From Saccharothrix saharensis (GTDB taxonomy: Bacteria > Actinomycetota > Actinomycetes > Mycobacteriales > Pseudonocardiaceae): 64,000 nucleotides of DNA. The notes under the pieces were generated by a model, which was given only the letters and a program-made list of their open reading frames with translations, did not search any database and was not told where the DNA came from. The DNA lies in NCBI RefSeq assembly GCF_006716745.1, contig NZ_VFPP01000001.1, forward strand, positions 3,348,001 through 3,412,000, in the 5' to 3' direction. This document shows positions 38,043 through 47,647 of this stretch, piece by piece (positions within the stretch are counted from its first letter, which is position 1; the number at the start of each line of letters is the position of its first letter). The position numbers and the translations under genes were made by a program.

Positions 38043-38234
38043 TGCAGCTCCTCCGCCCCCGGGCGCGTCCCAACCGACGCGGCCGCGCAGGGGCCTCTCT
38101 TGTCCACTCACCGCCGCGGCTGGCGGCGGGAATCCTTGCCTCGCGCTGTGGCGCCCGCCCGTGGGGCACGCGGCACAGCAGGTCCCGATACTGCTTCGAC
38201 GACGCCGTCAGCGAAGCTGAAGATCACCGCCCGG

Positions 38235-39017
38235 TCAGACCTCCGCCGCCCTGTCCAGGGCAAGCGGGTCGACCAGGCCGCCTTCGTCGTCCAGCCGCCC
38301 CTGCGCCATCCGGGTCGCCTTCGCGGGGACCGGCGGAACCAGGTCGGCGACGACTCGGAGCGCGCTCAGCACGTCGTCGGGTCTCACGGTAGGGGTTGTC
38401 TGCCGTACGACCGTCATGAGTATCCCACACGGCTGTGACAAATCTCGTGCATCGTGTCCGGCGTCGCTCGAATGCGCCCCCGCCGAGGGTCCCACCTCGG
38501 CCGACACGATCGCCGGCCGCACGTCCACGATCTTCTTCCCGTCCTTGGTCAGGCGCTCGACCTGCACGGATTCCGACGCCATCAGCGCGGTCACGGCTTC
38601 GGTCAGCTCTTCGGGCGACACGCCGGGCAGCTCGACCCGCCACGCGCTCGCCTCGATCCGCTCGGGCAGCGTGCCGCCGGCGGACTGGACGACCTCCAGC
38701 ACGTCGAGGCCGGGCGGCAGCACGGCGTCCAGCGCGGTCCGCAGCGCGTCCGGGTCGACCCGGTCGACGACGGACACCTCCACGTACTCGGCCTCGCTCG
38801 CCACGCCCGTCGGCGCCGCGCCCACCCATGACACCTTCGGGTGAGGGCTGAAGCCCTGGGAATAGGCCATGGGGACGCCCGCACGACGCAGCGCGCGCTC
38901 GAACGTGCGCGCGATGTCACGGTGTGACGTGAACCGCAACCGACCGCGTTTGGCGTAGCGCAGTCGGAGCTTCTGCACAGGTGCGGCCGACGGGTTGGGC
39001 TGCTGCTGGCGGCTCAG
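38235..39017 (-). CDS. TIGR03936/DUF2344 radical-SAM-associated protein
   Basis: The product of about 260 residues begins with the family block LRLRYAKRGRLRFTSHRDIARTFERALRRAGVPMAYSQGFSPHPK. Such proteins are paired with TIGR03960 radical SAM enzymes and are sometimes fused to them; function is unknown. The start is uncertain: AGGGGAG at about 39024-39030 favours a CTG at 39017, while TTG 39068 and GTG 38978 are alternatives. In many actinobacteria the radical SAM gene is immediately upstream; here a subtilase gene on the other strand separates them. Confidence 0.8.
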   Translation of the reverse strand: MSRQQQPNPSAAPVQKLRLRYAKRGRLRFTSHRDIARTFERALRRAGVPMAYSQGFSPHPKVSWVGAAPTGVASEAEYVEVSVVDRVDPDALRTALDAVLPPGLDVLEVVQSAGGTLPERIEASAWRVELPGVSPEELTEAVTALMASESVQVERLTKDGKKIVDVRPAIVSAEVGPSAGAHSSDAGHDARDLSQPCGILMTVVRQTTPTVRPDDVLSALRVVADLVPPVPAKATRMAQGRLDDEGGLVDPLALDRAAEV

Positions 39018-39239
39018 AGCTACTCCCCTTGGGTGCCTGGTGGCCCGTGACGGGGTCGAGCACCCCAACGGTCCACGCTCCTACTCCACGAGGACGGTAC
39101 CTTGGACCTGTTCGGCACCGTTGCGCTTGTCTGCCCCGCCGGGTCTGGCTACGGTCCGGCAGCAGCAGTCCGATCGACGGTTCGCCCCGACGTCGGACCG
39201 ACGGCTCCCCCGTCACCGGTCCAGCCCTGGAGGTCCCCC

Positions 39240-40718
39240 GTGCCTCTGCACCGCCGCGTCCAAGCGGTCGCGGTCAGCGCGGCGCTGCTCGCGACCGGCT
39301 GCTTCTCGGCGACCGCCACCGCGGCCGAGCCCGCCGGTGCCGCCCCCGCGGTCGACTGCGTCCAGCCGGGTCCGACGCTGCGCTACCTGGTCGTGTTCGA
39401 CCCGGGCACCAGCGCTCCGCTGGCCGACGCCCAGATCGCCGCCGCGTGCGGCACGACCGCCCACTACTACCCGCAGATCGCGGTGGCCGTGGCCGTCTCG
39501 CCCGATCCCCGGTTCGGGCGGCGCATCGGCGCGCACCGGGCGTACAGCGCGCAGGCCGACGGCCTGTCCAAGCGCAACGGCGCGCCGGCCCGGCAGACGA
39601 AGAAGGACGAGGTCACACCGGCCCGTCCCGCGGAAGGCGCCGCGGACCGCACGGCCGAGCAGTGGGACATGGACCTGATCCGGGCGGCCGAGGCGCACGC
39701 CATCAGCACCGGCAGCCGGGACGTGGTGGTCGGCGTGCTCGACTCGGGCATCGACCCGACGCACCCCGACCTGGTCGGCGCGCTGGACCCGGCGCTGTCG
39801 GCCGGCTGCACGACCGGCGTGGCCGACCCGTCGCCCGCCGCGTGGGCGCCGACGACGTCCGGCCACGGCACGCACGTGGCGGGCACTATCGCGGCGGCCG
39901 ACGACGGCCGCGGCACGACGGGCGTGGCGCCGGGCGTGCGGATCGCGTCGGTGAAGGTCGTGGACGACGCCGGGTTCATCTACCCCGAGTACGCGGTGTG
40001 CGGGTTCATGTGGGCCGCCGAACGGGGCATGACCATCACCAACAACAGCTACTTCATCGACCCGTGGGTGTTCACCTGCCAGGACCAGCAGGGCCAGTCC
40101 GTGGTCTACGAGGCGGTCCGGCGGGCGGTCGAGCACGCGTCGGGGCGCGGCGTGCTGACGGTGGCGGCGACGGGCAACGCGGCGGCCGACCTGACCAAGC
40201 CGGGCCGGGACGCGATGAGCCCGACCAACGCCGCCCCGGAGGACGTCAAGCCGCGGCCGGTGGACAACACGTGCCTGGTGCTGCCGGCGCAGTTGCGCAA
40301 CGTCGTGGCGGTGTCGTCGGTGGGCGCGGACCGGGTGAAGGCCGGGTACAGCTCCTACGGGCTGGGCGCGGTGGACGTGGCCGCGCCGGGCGGCGACCGC
40401 AGGCAGGCGCCGGACGACGGGCAGGGCGGCTGCGTGCTGTCGACCGTGCCGTCCGCCGGGTACGACTACTCGTGCGGCACGTCCATGGCCGCGCCGCACG
40501 TGTCCGGGGTGGCGGCGCTGCTGGCGTCCACGCACCCCGGCGCGTCCGCGACGGACCTGTCGAAGATGCTCAACGGGCAGGCGGAGACGCTGCCGTGCCC
40601 GGCGGACTACGACCTCAACGGCACGGGCGCGCAGGACGCGTTCTGCACGGGCCACTCGGAGTACAACGGCTTCTACGGCCACGGCCTGGTGGACGCGCTG
40701 GCCGCCGTGCGGGAGTAG
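39240..40718 (+). CDS. Secreted S8 family serine peptidase (subtilase)
   Basis: The 492-residue protease starts at GTG 39240 after GGAGG. A signal peptide (HRRV n-region, hydrophobic core, cleavage near ATAAEPAG) is followed by an inhibitor I9-like propeptide and the catalytic domain. The triad is visible as Asp in VLDSGIDPTHPDL, His in GHGTHVAGTIA and Ser in CGTSMAAPHVSGVAALL. No C-terminal P-domain or anchor is seen, so it is probably released. It stands alone in plus orientation inside a minus-strand run. Confidence 0.92.
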   Translation: MPLHRRVQAVAVSAALLATGCFSATATAAEPAGAAPAVDCVQPGPTLRYLVVFDPGTSAPLADAQIAAACGTTAHYYPQIAVAVAVSPDPRFGRRIGAHRAYSAQADGLSKRNGAPARQTKKDEVTPARPAEGAADRTAEQWDMDLIRAAEAHAISTGSRDVVVGVLDSGIDPTHPDLVGALDPALSAGCTTGVADPSPAAWAPTTSGHGTHVAGTIAAADDGRGTTGVAPGVRIASVKVVDDAGFIYPEYAVCGFMWAAERGMTITNNSYFIDPWVFTCQDQQGQSVVYEAVRRAVEHASGRGVLTVAATGNAAADLTKPGRDAMSPTNAAPEDVKPRPVDNTCLVLPAQLRNVVAVSSVGADRVKAGYSSYGLGAVDVAAPGGDRRQAPDDGQGGCVLSTVPSAGYDYSCGTSMAAPHVSGVAALLASTHPGASATDLSKMLNGQAETLPCPADYDLNGTGAQDAFCTGHSEYNGFYGHGLVDALAAVRE

Positions 40719-40761
40719 GCCACCGGGCGACCTCCGCACGCCGGAGGCCGCCCGCGGGCCG

Positions 40762-42726
40762 TCAGCCCTGGGTGAGCGCCGGGTTGCGCACCGGGGAGCC
40801 CTTGCCGACCGGCGAGATCGGCAGCAGCGTGCGGCCGGTGGGCCCGACCTCGATGTCGGTGCCCATGGCCGGGCACACACCGCAGTCGAAGCACGGCGTC
40901 CAGCGGCAATCGTCCTGCTCGCGCTCGTCCAGCGCGTCCTGCCAGTCCGCCCAGAGCCACTCCTTGTCCAACCCCGAGTCCAGGTGGTCCCACGGCAGGA
41001 CTTCCAGCTCCTCGCGCTCCCGCGTGGTGAACCAGGCCAGGTCCACGCCCAGCGGGGTCAGCTCGGCCTCCGCCGCCTGCACCCAGCGGTCGTAGGAGAA
41101 GTGCTCCGACCAGCCGTCGAACCGACCGCCCTCGCGCCACACCCGTTCGATCACCAGGCCGATGCGGCGGTCGCCGCGCGAGAGCAGGCCTTCGATCAGG
41201 GACGGCTTGCCGTCGTGGTAGCGCATGCCGATGTTGCGGCCCAGCGCGCGGTCGGAGTTCACCGCGTCACGCAGCTTGCGCAGCCGGTCGTCCACCGTGT
41301 CGGGGTCGCACTGCGCGGCCCACTGGAACGGGGTGTGCGGCTTGGGCACGAACCCGCCGATGGAGATCGTGCAGCGGATGTCCTTGCGGCCGGAGACCTC
41401 GCGACCGGCGCGGATGACGTTCTTGGCCATCTCCGCGATCTGCAGCACGTCGTCGTCGGTCTCGGTGGGCAGGCCGCACATGAAGTACAGCTTGACCTGC
41501 CGCCAGCCCGCGCCGAACGCCGCGCTGACCGTGCGGATCAGGTCCTCCTCCGACACCATCTTGTTGATCACGCGCCGGAGCCGCTCGCTGCCGCCCTCGG
41601 GGGCGAACGTGAGGCCGGAGCGGCGGCCGTTGCGGGACAGCTCGTTGGCCAGGTCGATGTTGAACGCGTCCACCCGGGTCGACGGCAGCGACAGGCCGGT
41701 GTTCGTGCCCTCGTAGCGGTCGGCGAGGCCCTTGGTGATCTCGGCGATCTCCGAGTGGTCCGCGCTGGACAGCGACAGCAGGCCGACCTCCTCGAAGCCG
41801 GTCGCCTCCAGGCCGCGCTGCACCATCGCGCCGATGCCCTCGATGGACCGCTCCCGCACCGGGCGGGTGATCATGCCCGCCTGGCAGAACCGGCAGCCGC
41901 GCGTGCAGCCGCGGAAGATCTCCACGCTCATCCGCTCGTGCACGCTCTCCGCGAGCGGCACCAGCGGCTGCTTCGGGTACGGCCACGCGTCGAGGTCCAT
42001 CGTGGTCCGCTTGAACACCCGGTACGGCACGCGCTCGCGGTTGGGCACCACGCGCTGGATGCGGCCGTCGGGCAGGTACTCGACGTCGTAGAACCGGGGC
42101 ACGTACACGCCGCCGGTCTCGGCGAGCCTGGTCAGGACCTCGTCGCGGCCGCCGGGGCAGCCCTCGGCCTTCCACGCCCGGACGATGTCGGTGATCTCCA
42201 GGACGGCTTCCTCGCCGTCGCCCAGCACGGCCGCGTCGACGAACGGCGAGATCGGCTCCGGGTTGAACGCCGCGTGCCCGCCCGCCACCACGATCGGGTG
42301 GTCCTCGGTGCGGTCGGCGGCCCGGATCGGGACACCCGCCAGGTCGAGCGCGTTGAGCAGGTTCGTGTAGCCCAGCTCGGTCGCGAAGCTGACCCCGAGC
42401 AGGTCGAACGCGCCCACCGGGCGGTGGCTGTCGACGGTGAACTGCGGCACGCCGTGCTCGCGCATCAGCCGCTCGAGGTCGGGCCACACCGCGTAGGTCC
42501 GCTCGGCCAGCACGTCCGGCTGCTCGTTGAGGACCTCGTAGAGGATCATGACGCCCTGGTTGGGCAGCCCCACCTCGTAGGCGTCCGGGTACATCAGCGC
42601 CCACCGCACCGCGGCGGCGTCCCAGTCCTTCACGGTGGCGTTGAGTTCCCCGCCGACGTATTGCACCGGCTTGGACACCCTCGGCAGCAGGGGTTCCAGG
42701 GCGGGGAAAACCGACTCGACACTCAC
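40762..42726 (-). CDS. TIGR03960 family B12-binding radical SAM protein
   Basis: The 654-residue protein has an N-terminal cobalamin-binding-like domain (LYEVLNEQPDVLAERTYAVWPD, VVAGGHAAFNPEP), then a radical SAM core with the cluster motif CTRGCRFCQAG (CxxxCxxC) near residues 270-280. Further Cys pairs at the C-terminus (CFDCGVCPAMG) may bind another cluster. Members accompany TIGR03936 proteins; the reaction is unknown. The start is GTG at 42726. Confidence 0.92.
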   Translation of the reverse strand: MSVESVFPALEPLLPRVSKPVQYVGGELNATVKDWDAAAVRWALMYPDAYEVGLPNQGVMILYEVLNEQPDVLAERTYAVWPDLERLMREHGVPQFTVDSHRPVGAFDLLGVSFATELGYTNLLNALDLAGVPIRAADRTEDHPIVVAGGHAAFNPEPISPFVDAAVLGDGEEAVLEITDIVRAWKAEGCPGGRDEVLTRLAETGGVYVPRFYDVEYLPDGRIQRVVPNRERVPYRVFKRTTMDLDAWPYPKQPLVPLAESVHERMSVEIFRGCTRGCRFCQAGMITRPVRERSIEGIGAMVQRGLEATGFEEVGLLSLSSADHSEIAEITKGLADRYEGTNTGLSLPSTRVDAFNIDLANELSRNGRRSGLTFAPEGGSERLRRVINKMVSEEDLIRTVSAAFGAGWRQVKLYFMCGLPTETDDDVLQIAEMAKNVIRAGREVSGRKDIRCTISIGGFVPKPHTPFQWAAQCDPDTVDDRLRKLRDAVNSDRALGRNIGMRYHDGKPSLIEGLLSRGDRRIGLVIERVWREGGRFDGWSEHFSYDRWVQAAEAELTPLGVDLAWFTTREREELEVLPWDHLDSGLDKEWLWADWQDALDEREQDDCRWTPCFDCGVCPAMGTDIEVGPTGRTLLPISPVGKGSPVRNPALTQG

Positions 42727-42758
42727 GCCGACCAGGGTAACGGGAGTGCCGGCGGGCA

Positions 42759-43169
42759 TCAGAACAGCGGTCCGGTGATGGTGAGGCCCAGCTCGGAACC
42801 CGGACCCGCGTACAGGCCGAAGAACATCAGCGCGCCGCCGGCGAGCGCGATGTCCTTGTTGAACTGGATCATCTCCAGCTGCTTGGCCTGCGCGTCGGTC
42901 TCCTTCCAGAAGTTGTGCATCAGGAACGCCGTGGGCAGCAGGAACAGCACCAGCAGCAGCGCGCCGAGATCCGCCCACACGCCCAGGAGCAGCATCAACC
43001 CGCCGACGGCCATGAGCACGCCGCTGCCGAACGTGGCGGCTTTCGCCGACGGGACGCCCTTGGACGCGGCGTAGCCGGCCATGGCCGCCGTCTGGGTGAG
43101 GTGGCCCACCGCCGAGCCGAAGAACAGGAACACGAACAGGATGCGGCCGATGAGTGCGATGACGTCCAT
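42759..43169 (-). CDS. DoxX family membrane protein
   Basis: The 136-residue protein has four hydrophobic helices and the DoxX/SURF4-like opening IGRILFVFLFFGSAVGHLTQTAAMAGYAASKGVP, followed by GGLMLLLGVWADLGALLLVLFLLPTAFLMHNFW. DoxX proteins are linked to redox or thiosulfate membrane complexes, but this small form has no assigned role. The start is ATG at 43169. Confidence 0.85.
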   Translation of the reverse strand: MDVIALIGRILFVFLFFGSAVGHLTQTAAMAGYAASKGVPSAKAATFGSGVLMAVGGLMLLLGVWADLGALLLVLFLLPTAFLMHNFWKETDAQAKQLEMIQFNKDIALAGGALMFFGLYAGPGSELGLTITGPLF

Positions 43170-43211
43170 GACGACCTCCGGTGCTCGGGGTCCGTCCAGT
43201 GTTGAACCAGG

Positions 43212-44066
43212 TCAGGTCAGCAGCAACTTGCCGAGCCTGCGCGCGGCGACGACCACTCCGACGAGGGCCATCACGGCGAAGTACGCGACGTGCCCGAGCG
43301 CGCCCCAGCCGACGTGACCCGTGGTCAGCCCCCTCATCAGCTCGATCGCGTGGTACAGCGGCGTCCACTGCACGACCGCCTGGAGCCAGCCGGGGTAGAC
43401 CGACAGCGGGTAGAACGTGGTCGAGAACAGGAACAGCGGCATCACCGCCAGTTGCACCAGGTCGAAGTCGTGCCACGAGCGCATGAACGTGGCCGCGGCC
43501 ATGCCGACCGCCGCGAACGCCAGCGCGACCAGCAGGCACGCGGGCAGCGCCAGCAGCGCCCACGGCGAGCCGATCAGCCCGAACCCGAGCATGACCGCGA
43601 GGAAGCCGGCCGAGTACAGGCCGCCGCGGATGAGGCACCACGCGGCCTCGCCGAGCGCGATGTCGACCGGGCCGAGCGGCGTGGCCAGCACGGCGTCGTA
43701 GGTCTTGGCGTACTTGAACTTGAAGAACAGGTTGAACGTCGCCTCGAACACCGCGCCGTTCATCGCCGAGGCGGCCAGCAGGGCGGGCGCGACGAACACG
43801 GCGTACGGCACGGGCCCGCCGGGGCCGTCGACCGTGGCGACGAGCCGGCCCAGGCCGTAGCCCAGGGAGAACAGGAAGAACAGCGGTTCGAAGAAGCCGG
43901 AGAGGACCGACATCCAGCCGCGCCTGCTGACCAGGTACGAGCGTTCGACCAGCACGTGCGCGCGGCCCGCGTACAGGCCCGGCGGGACGATCCGGAGCAG
44001 CAGCCCGGCGCCGTCGCGCGGCCGGACCGGCGTGGGTGCGTCCGCGGTGGAGGTCTCGTTGGTCAT
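43212..44066 (-). CDS. ABC-2 type transporter permease (second)
   Basis: The 284-residue permease has six hydrophobic segments and the ABC-2 pattern (ERSYLVSRRGWMSVLSGFFEP, YAVFVAPALLAASAMNGAVFE, FLFSTTFYPLSVYPGWLQ). The ATG at 44066 overlaps the stop of the other permease as ATGA, so the two are made together. With the ATPase gene it forms a DrrAB- or NodIJ-like exporter with two different permeases. The cargo is unknown. Confidence 0.88.
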   Translation of the reverse strand: MTNETSTADAPTPVRPRDGAGLLLRIVPPGLYAGRAHVLVERSYLVSRRGWMSVLSGFFEPLFFLFSLGYGLGRLVATVDGPGGPVPYAVFVAPALLAASAMNGAVFEATFNLFFKFKYAKTYDAVLATPLGPVDIALGEAAWCLIRGGLYSAGFLAVMLGFGLIGSPWALLALPACLLVALAFAAVGMAAATFMRSWHDFDLVQLAVMPLFLFSTTFYPLSVYPGWLQAVVQWTPLYHAIELMRGLTTGHVGWGALGHVAYFAVMALVGVVVAARRLGKLLLT

Positions 44067-44851
44067 ACGGCCAGCCTCCGGTGGAAGTAGCGGCGGCCCA
44101 GGACCACGCCGAGCGCGACCAGGGCGGACAGGTAGGCGACGTGGCCCAGCGCGGGCAGCGGGCCCAGGGTGCCGAACGTCGCGCCGCGGGTCAGCTCGAT
44201 GCCGTGCCACACGGGGGTGAGCCAGGCCAGCGGGTGGATCCAGCCGGGCAGTTGGTCCAACGGGAAGAACGCGCCGGTGAACAGGGTCATCGGCATCAGG
44301 ACGAAGCGGAAGACGGCGTTGAACGAGTCCGGCTTCTCCCTGGTGGCGGCGAAGGCCACCACGGGCGCGCTGAACGCCATGCCGGCCAGGGTGGCGAACG
44401 GCACGGCCAGCAGCGCCCACGGGCTGGTGATCGCGCCCAGCGCCGCGGCGACGGCCAGGAACACGGCGGTGCCCGACGCCAGGCGCAGCGCGATCCACAG
44501 CAACTGGCCGTGCAGCACCTGCGCGGGCGTGATCGGCGTGGACACCATCGCCAGGTACGTGCGCTGCCACTTGAAGGACGAGAACACCGCCCACGTCGAC
44601 TCGAACATCGCGTTCTGCGCGGCGGTGATGACCAGCAGCGCGGGCGCCAGGTACACGAGGTACGGGTGGCCGCCGGTGGCCTCGCCCTGCCGCACCTGCG
44701 AGCCGAAGCCGACCCCCATGGCCAGCAGGAACAGCACCGGTTGCAGGAAGTTCGAGATGACCGTGGCCCGCCAGTTGCGCCGGTACCAGGTCCAGTGGTG
44801 CTCCACCGCGATCAGGGCGGCCCGCCACGGGCCGACGACGTGCGCCTCCAC
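44063..44851 (-). CDS. ABC-2 type transporter permease (first)
   Basis: The 262-residue permease has six hydrophobic segments (FLQPVLFLLAMGVGFGSQV, YLVYLAPALLVITAAQNAMFE, LFTGAFFPLDQLPGW). It begins 1 nt beyond the ATPase stop and overlaps the next permease by 4 nt, so the three genes form one operon, ATPase first. Confidence 0.88.
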   Translation of the reverse strand: MEAHVVGPWRAALIAVEHHWTWYRRNWRATVISNFLQPVLFLLAMGVGFGSQVRQGEATGGHPYLVYLAPALLVITAAQNAMFESTWAVFSSFKWQRTYLAMVSTPITPAQVLHGQLLWIALRLASGTAVFLAVAAALGAITSPWALLAVPFATLAGMAFSAPVVAFAATREKPDSFNAVFRFVLMPMTLFTGAFFPLDQLPGWIHPLAWLTPVWHGIELTRGATFGTLGPLPALGHVAYLSALVALGVVLGRRYFHRRLAV

Positions 44852-44852
44852 C

Positions 44853-45773
44853 TCAGTCCACCAACGTCCGGCCGGTCAGGCGCAGGAACACGTCCTCCAA
44901 CGTGCTGCGGCGCACCAGGCTGGACACCGGTCGCACGCCCCGCGCGTGGGCCGCCGCCAGGGCCGCCTCGCCGTCGCCGGTGTAGAGCAGCACCCGGTCG
45001 GGCAGGACCTCGACCCGTTCGGCCAGGTCGCGCACCTGCTCGGCGCTCTGCTCACCCGGCGGGAAGCGCAGCTCCAGCACCTCCCGGGTCGAGTAGCGGC
45101 GGATCAGCTCCGCGGGCGAGCCCTCGGCCGCGATCCGGCCGCCGTCCATCACCACCAGCCGGTCGCACAGCTGCTCGGCCTCGTCCATGTAGTGCGTGGT
45201 GATGATGAGCGTGACGCCGGACTGCTTGAGCCGGAACAGCCGGTCCCACAGCAGGTGGCGGGCCTGCGGGTCGAGGCCGGTGGTCGGTTCGTCGAGCAGC
45301 AGCAGCTCCGGGTCGTTGACCAGGGAGCGGGCGATCGTGAGCCGCCGCTTCATGCCACCCGACAGCGGCTCCACCTCGGCCTCGGCGCGGTCGCTGAGCT
45401 GGGCGAACTCCATCAGCTCGACGGCACGCTCGCGCACCGCCGCCCGGGACAGGCCGAAGTAGCGGCCGTAGACCTGGAGGTTCTGCCGGACGGTCAGCTC
45501 GGTGTCGAGGTTGTCCTGCTGCGGCACCACGCCGATGCGGGCCCGGATCCTCGGGCCGTCGGTGTCCGGGTCCATGCCCAGCACCCGCAGCGCGCCGCCG
45601 GTGCGCGGTGACACGCACGACACCATGCGCATGGTCGAGGACTTGCCCGCGCCGTTGGGGCCGAGGAAGCCGAACGCCTCGCCCTTGCGCACCTCGACGT
45701 CGATGCCCCGGACGGCTTCGAACGAGCCGAAGTGCTTGGTCAGGTCCTTGGCGTGGACGAGGGTGGAGGTCAC
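44853..45773 (-). CDS. ABC transporter ATP-binding protein (DrrA-like)
   Basis: The 306-residue ATPase has Walker A GPNGAGKSST, the Q-loop VVPQQDNLD, signature LSGGMKRRL, Walker B LLLLDEPTTGLD and switch His in TTHYMDEAEQL. The C-terminal part of about 80 residues is of the DrrA type. The start is GTG at 45773, and it leads an operon with two permeases. It is divergent from the GNAT gene. Confidence 0.92.
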   Translation of the reverse strand: MTSTLVHAKDLTKHFGSFEAVRGIDVEVRKGEAFGFLGPNGAGKSSTMRMVSCVSPRTGGALRVLGMDPDTDGPRIRARIGVVPQQDNLDTELTVRQNLQVYGRYFGLSRAAVRERAVELMEFAQLSDRAEAEVEPLSGGMKRRLTIARSLVNDPELLLLDEPTTGLDPQARHLLWDRLFRLKQSGVTLIITTHYMDEAEQLCDRLVVMDGGRIAAEGSPAELIRRYSTREVLELRFPPGEQSAEQVRDLAERVEVLPDRVLLYTGDGEAALAAAHARGVRPVSSLVRRSTLEDVFLRLTGRTLVD

Positions 45774-45829
45774 GTTCGTCACGTTAGCGGCGGGGTCCGA
45801 CATTTCCGGAACCGTTTTAGGGTGGCGCC

Positions 45830-46510
45830 GTGGAGATCGAGCTGAGTTGGCCGGTCGCGACCGACGAACGGCTTCGGGCCGAAGTGCACGAGGTGCTGCA
45901 CGCCGTGGTGGCCGCCGGCGGTGCGATCGGCTGGACGTCGCCACCGGGGCGCGCGCAGACCGACGCCTGGCTGGACGGCGTGCTCGCGTCGCCTTCGGAC
46001 GGTGCGCTCGTCGTGGCGCGTGTGGACGGTGTGCTGCGCGGCACGGCGTCGTGGAAGCGTTCCGACAGCGAGGTGTTCGCGCACATGGCCGAGGTGCGGC
46101 GGGTGACCTCGCACCCGGCGGCCCGAGGGCTCGGGTTGGGCGCGCGGTTGTTGGGCGCGGTGGTCGAGCACGCGCGTGCGGCCGGGCTGGAGATGCTGAC
46201 GCTCGGCGTGCGCGGCAACAACCACGGCGCGATCCAGCTGTACGAGAGCTTGGGGTTCCGCGAGTGGGGCCGCCTGCCGAACGTGATCGCGGTGGGCGAC
46301 GTCCGGTTCGACGACGTGCGCATGTACCTGCCGCTGGGCCACCGCCCCGGCGTCGTGCTGCACGGTTCCGCGCCGGGCGGGCCGGGCTCGTCGCCGGCGC
46401 GCGCGTCGGCCGGTCGGCGTCAGGCGGGGCGCGTTGCGACACCGGCCCGGACCGCTGGGCGGACCGGGCCGTTGCAACAGCAGCTCAGAGGTTCGGGAAC
46501 CAGAGCTTGA
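45830..46510 (+). CDS. GNAT acetyltransferase with odd C-terminal tail
   Basis: The 226-residue product has a normal GNAT domain in its first 185 residues: [27 protein letters not shown] holds the acetyl-CoA loop, and [20 protein letters not shown] the usual end. The last 40 or so residues are low-complexity (Gly, Ser, Ala, Arg). They read through the hairpin that looks like the ndk terminator and overlap the ndk 3' end by 26 nt, so an original stop may have been lost. The start is GTG at 45830. Confidence 0.78.
   Translation: MEIELSWPVATDERLRAEVHEVLHAVVAAGGAIGWTSPPGRAQTDAWLDGVLASPSDGALVVARVDGVLRGTASWKRSDSEVFAHMAEVRRVTSHPAARGLGLGARLLGAVVEHARAAGLEMLTLGVRGNNHGAIQLYESLGFREWGRLPNVIAVGDVRFDDVRMYLPLGHRPGVVLHGSAPGGPGSSPARASAGRRQAGRVATPARTAGRTGPLQQQLRGSGTRA
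46436..46476 (-). terminator. Probable ndk terminator hairpin
   Basis: Arms CGGCCCGG and CCGGGCCG, flanked by TTGC/GCAA, form a hairpin 9 nt beyond the ndk stop. It lies inside the 3' tail of the converging GNAT reading frame. Confidence 0.6.
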
Positions 46511-46895
46511 TCTCGCGCTCGGCCGACTCCGGCGAGTCCGAGCCGTGGACCAGGTTGAACTGGACCTCCAGGCCGAAGTCACCGCGGATCGTGCCGGGGG
46601 TGGCCTTCTCGACCGGGTCGGTGCCGCCGGCCAGCTGGCGGAACGCGGAGATGGCGCGCGAGCCCTCCACGACGACGGCGACCAGCGGGCCGCCGGTGAT
46701 GAACTCGACCAGGTCGTTGTAGAACGGCTTGCCGTCGTGCTCGGCGTAGTGCTGCTCGGCGGTCGCGCGGTCCACGACGCGCAGCTCCAGGGCGGCCAGC
46801 TTCAGGCCCTTGCGCTCGATGCGGGAGATGACCTCGCCGACCAGGCCGCGGCTGACGCCGTCGGGCTTGACCAGGACCAGGGTGCGCTCGCTCAC
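46485..46895 (-). CDS. ndk: Nucleoside diphosphate kinase
   Basis: The 136-residue enzyme balances nucleoside triphosphates by phosphate transfer through a histidine. It starts [21 protein letters not shown] at GTG 46895 and carries the active-site His in [16 protein letters not shown]. The length is standard. It is convergent with the GNAT gene and divergent from the membrane protein gene at 46960. Confidence 0.97.
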   Translation of the reverse strand: MSERTLVLVKPDGVSRGLVGEVISRIERKGLKLAALELRVVDRATAEQHYAEHDGKPFYNDLVEFITGGPLVAVVVEGSRAISAFRQLAGGTDPVEKATPGTIRGDFGLEVQFNLVHGSDSPESAEREIKLWFPNL

Positions 46896-46959
46896 GGCGG
46901 TCGGTACTCCTTCGTACGGGATTGTGCAACTGGGGTAAAGGGTAGCCGGAGCTGCGATA

Positions 46960-47601
46960 GTGCCGGCCGTGGCCACCGAGAAGCCCCACCTGGGGAGCAC
47001 CCTCACCGGAGCCGCGGTGCTGTTCGTGCTGCTGCGGCTGCTCGCGGTGTCGCACTACGACTGGCACACGGCGTTCGCGCTGCTGCACACGTTGGACCTG
47101 GAGGACGCGCCGGGGCTGTTCCTGGGGACGTTCATGGCGGACGCGTGGATCAGCAGCGCGCTATTGGTGGTGATGGTGCCGTTGACGGTGTTCTACGCGG
47201 TCGGGAGGCGGTCCCGGGCGGCACCGCTGGCGGTCGCGGTGCTGGTGGCGTTCCTGGTGGCGCACGTCCTCTCGTACCACCGGTGGTGGATGCCGGTCGG
47301 CGCGGTGGTGTTGACGGCGCTCGTGGTGCTCGTGGAGCGCATGCGGCGGCTGCACGCTCAGATGGACTTCGTGCTGCGCCGGTTCGGGTACGTGGTGGGC
47401 GCGGTGGCGTTGGTGGTGGCGGCGGTCGTGGGCACGCCATGGGTGCCGTTGGAGCGGATCGAGGTCGGTGACGACACGATCGAGGCCTACGTGATGGAGA
47501 CCAGCCCCGGGTTCTTGAAAGTGCTCGGCGCGCAGGAGCGGGGGTTCCGCATCCTGCGCGCCGAGGACGTCCGGTCACGCGTCGAGCTGGCCGACCACTA
47601 G
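46960..47601 (+). CDS. Hypothetical membrane protein
   Basis: The 213-residue protein has four or five hydrophobic segments between residues 10 and 150, then a short soluble C-terminal part of about 55 residues ([25 protein letters not shown]). No known family is recognised. Starts at GTG 46960 or GTG 46969 are both possible. It is read away from ndk; the NACHT gene follows after 46 nt and could share its transcript. Confidence 0.65.
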   Translation: MPAVATEKPHLGSTLTGAAVLFVLLRLLAVSHYDWHTAFALLHTLDLEDAPGLFLGTFMADAWISSALLVVMVPLTVFYAVGRRSRAAPLAVAVLVAFLVAHVLSYHRWWMPVGAVVLTALVVLVERMRRLHAQMDFVLRRFGYVVGAVALVVAAVVGTPWVPLERIEVGDDTIEAYVMETSPGFLKVLGAQERGFRILRAEDVRSRVELADH

Positions 47602-47647
47602 CGGGTACCGAGACGGCATCCTCGGCGAGTGTCACGAACGTTGCTCC

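Noticed and set aside
38043-38111. Longer RNase E N-terminus from GTG 38111
   Set aside because: It lacks a ribosome binding site, while TTG 38042 has GGAGGAG at good spacing; the longer form cannot be fully excluded.
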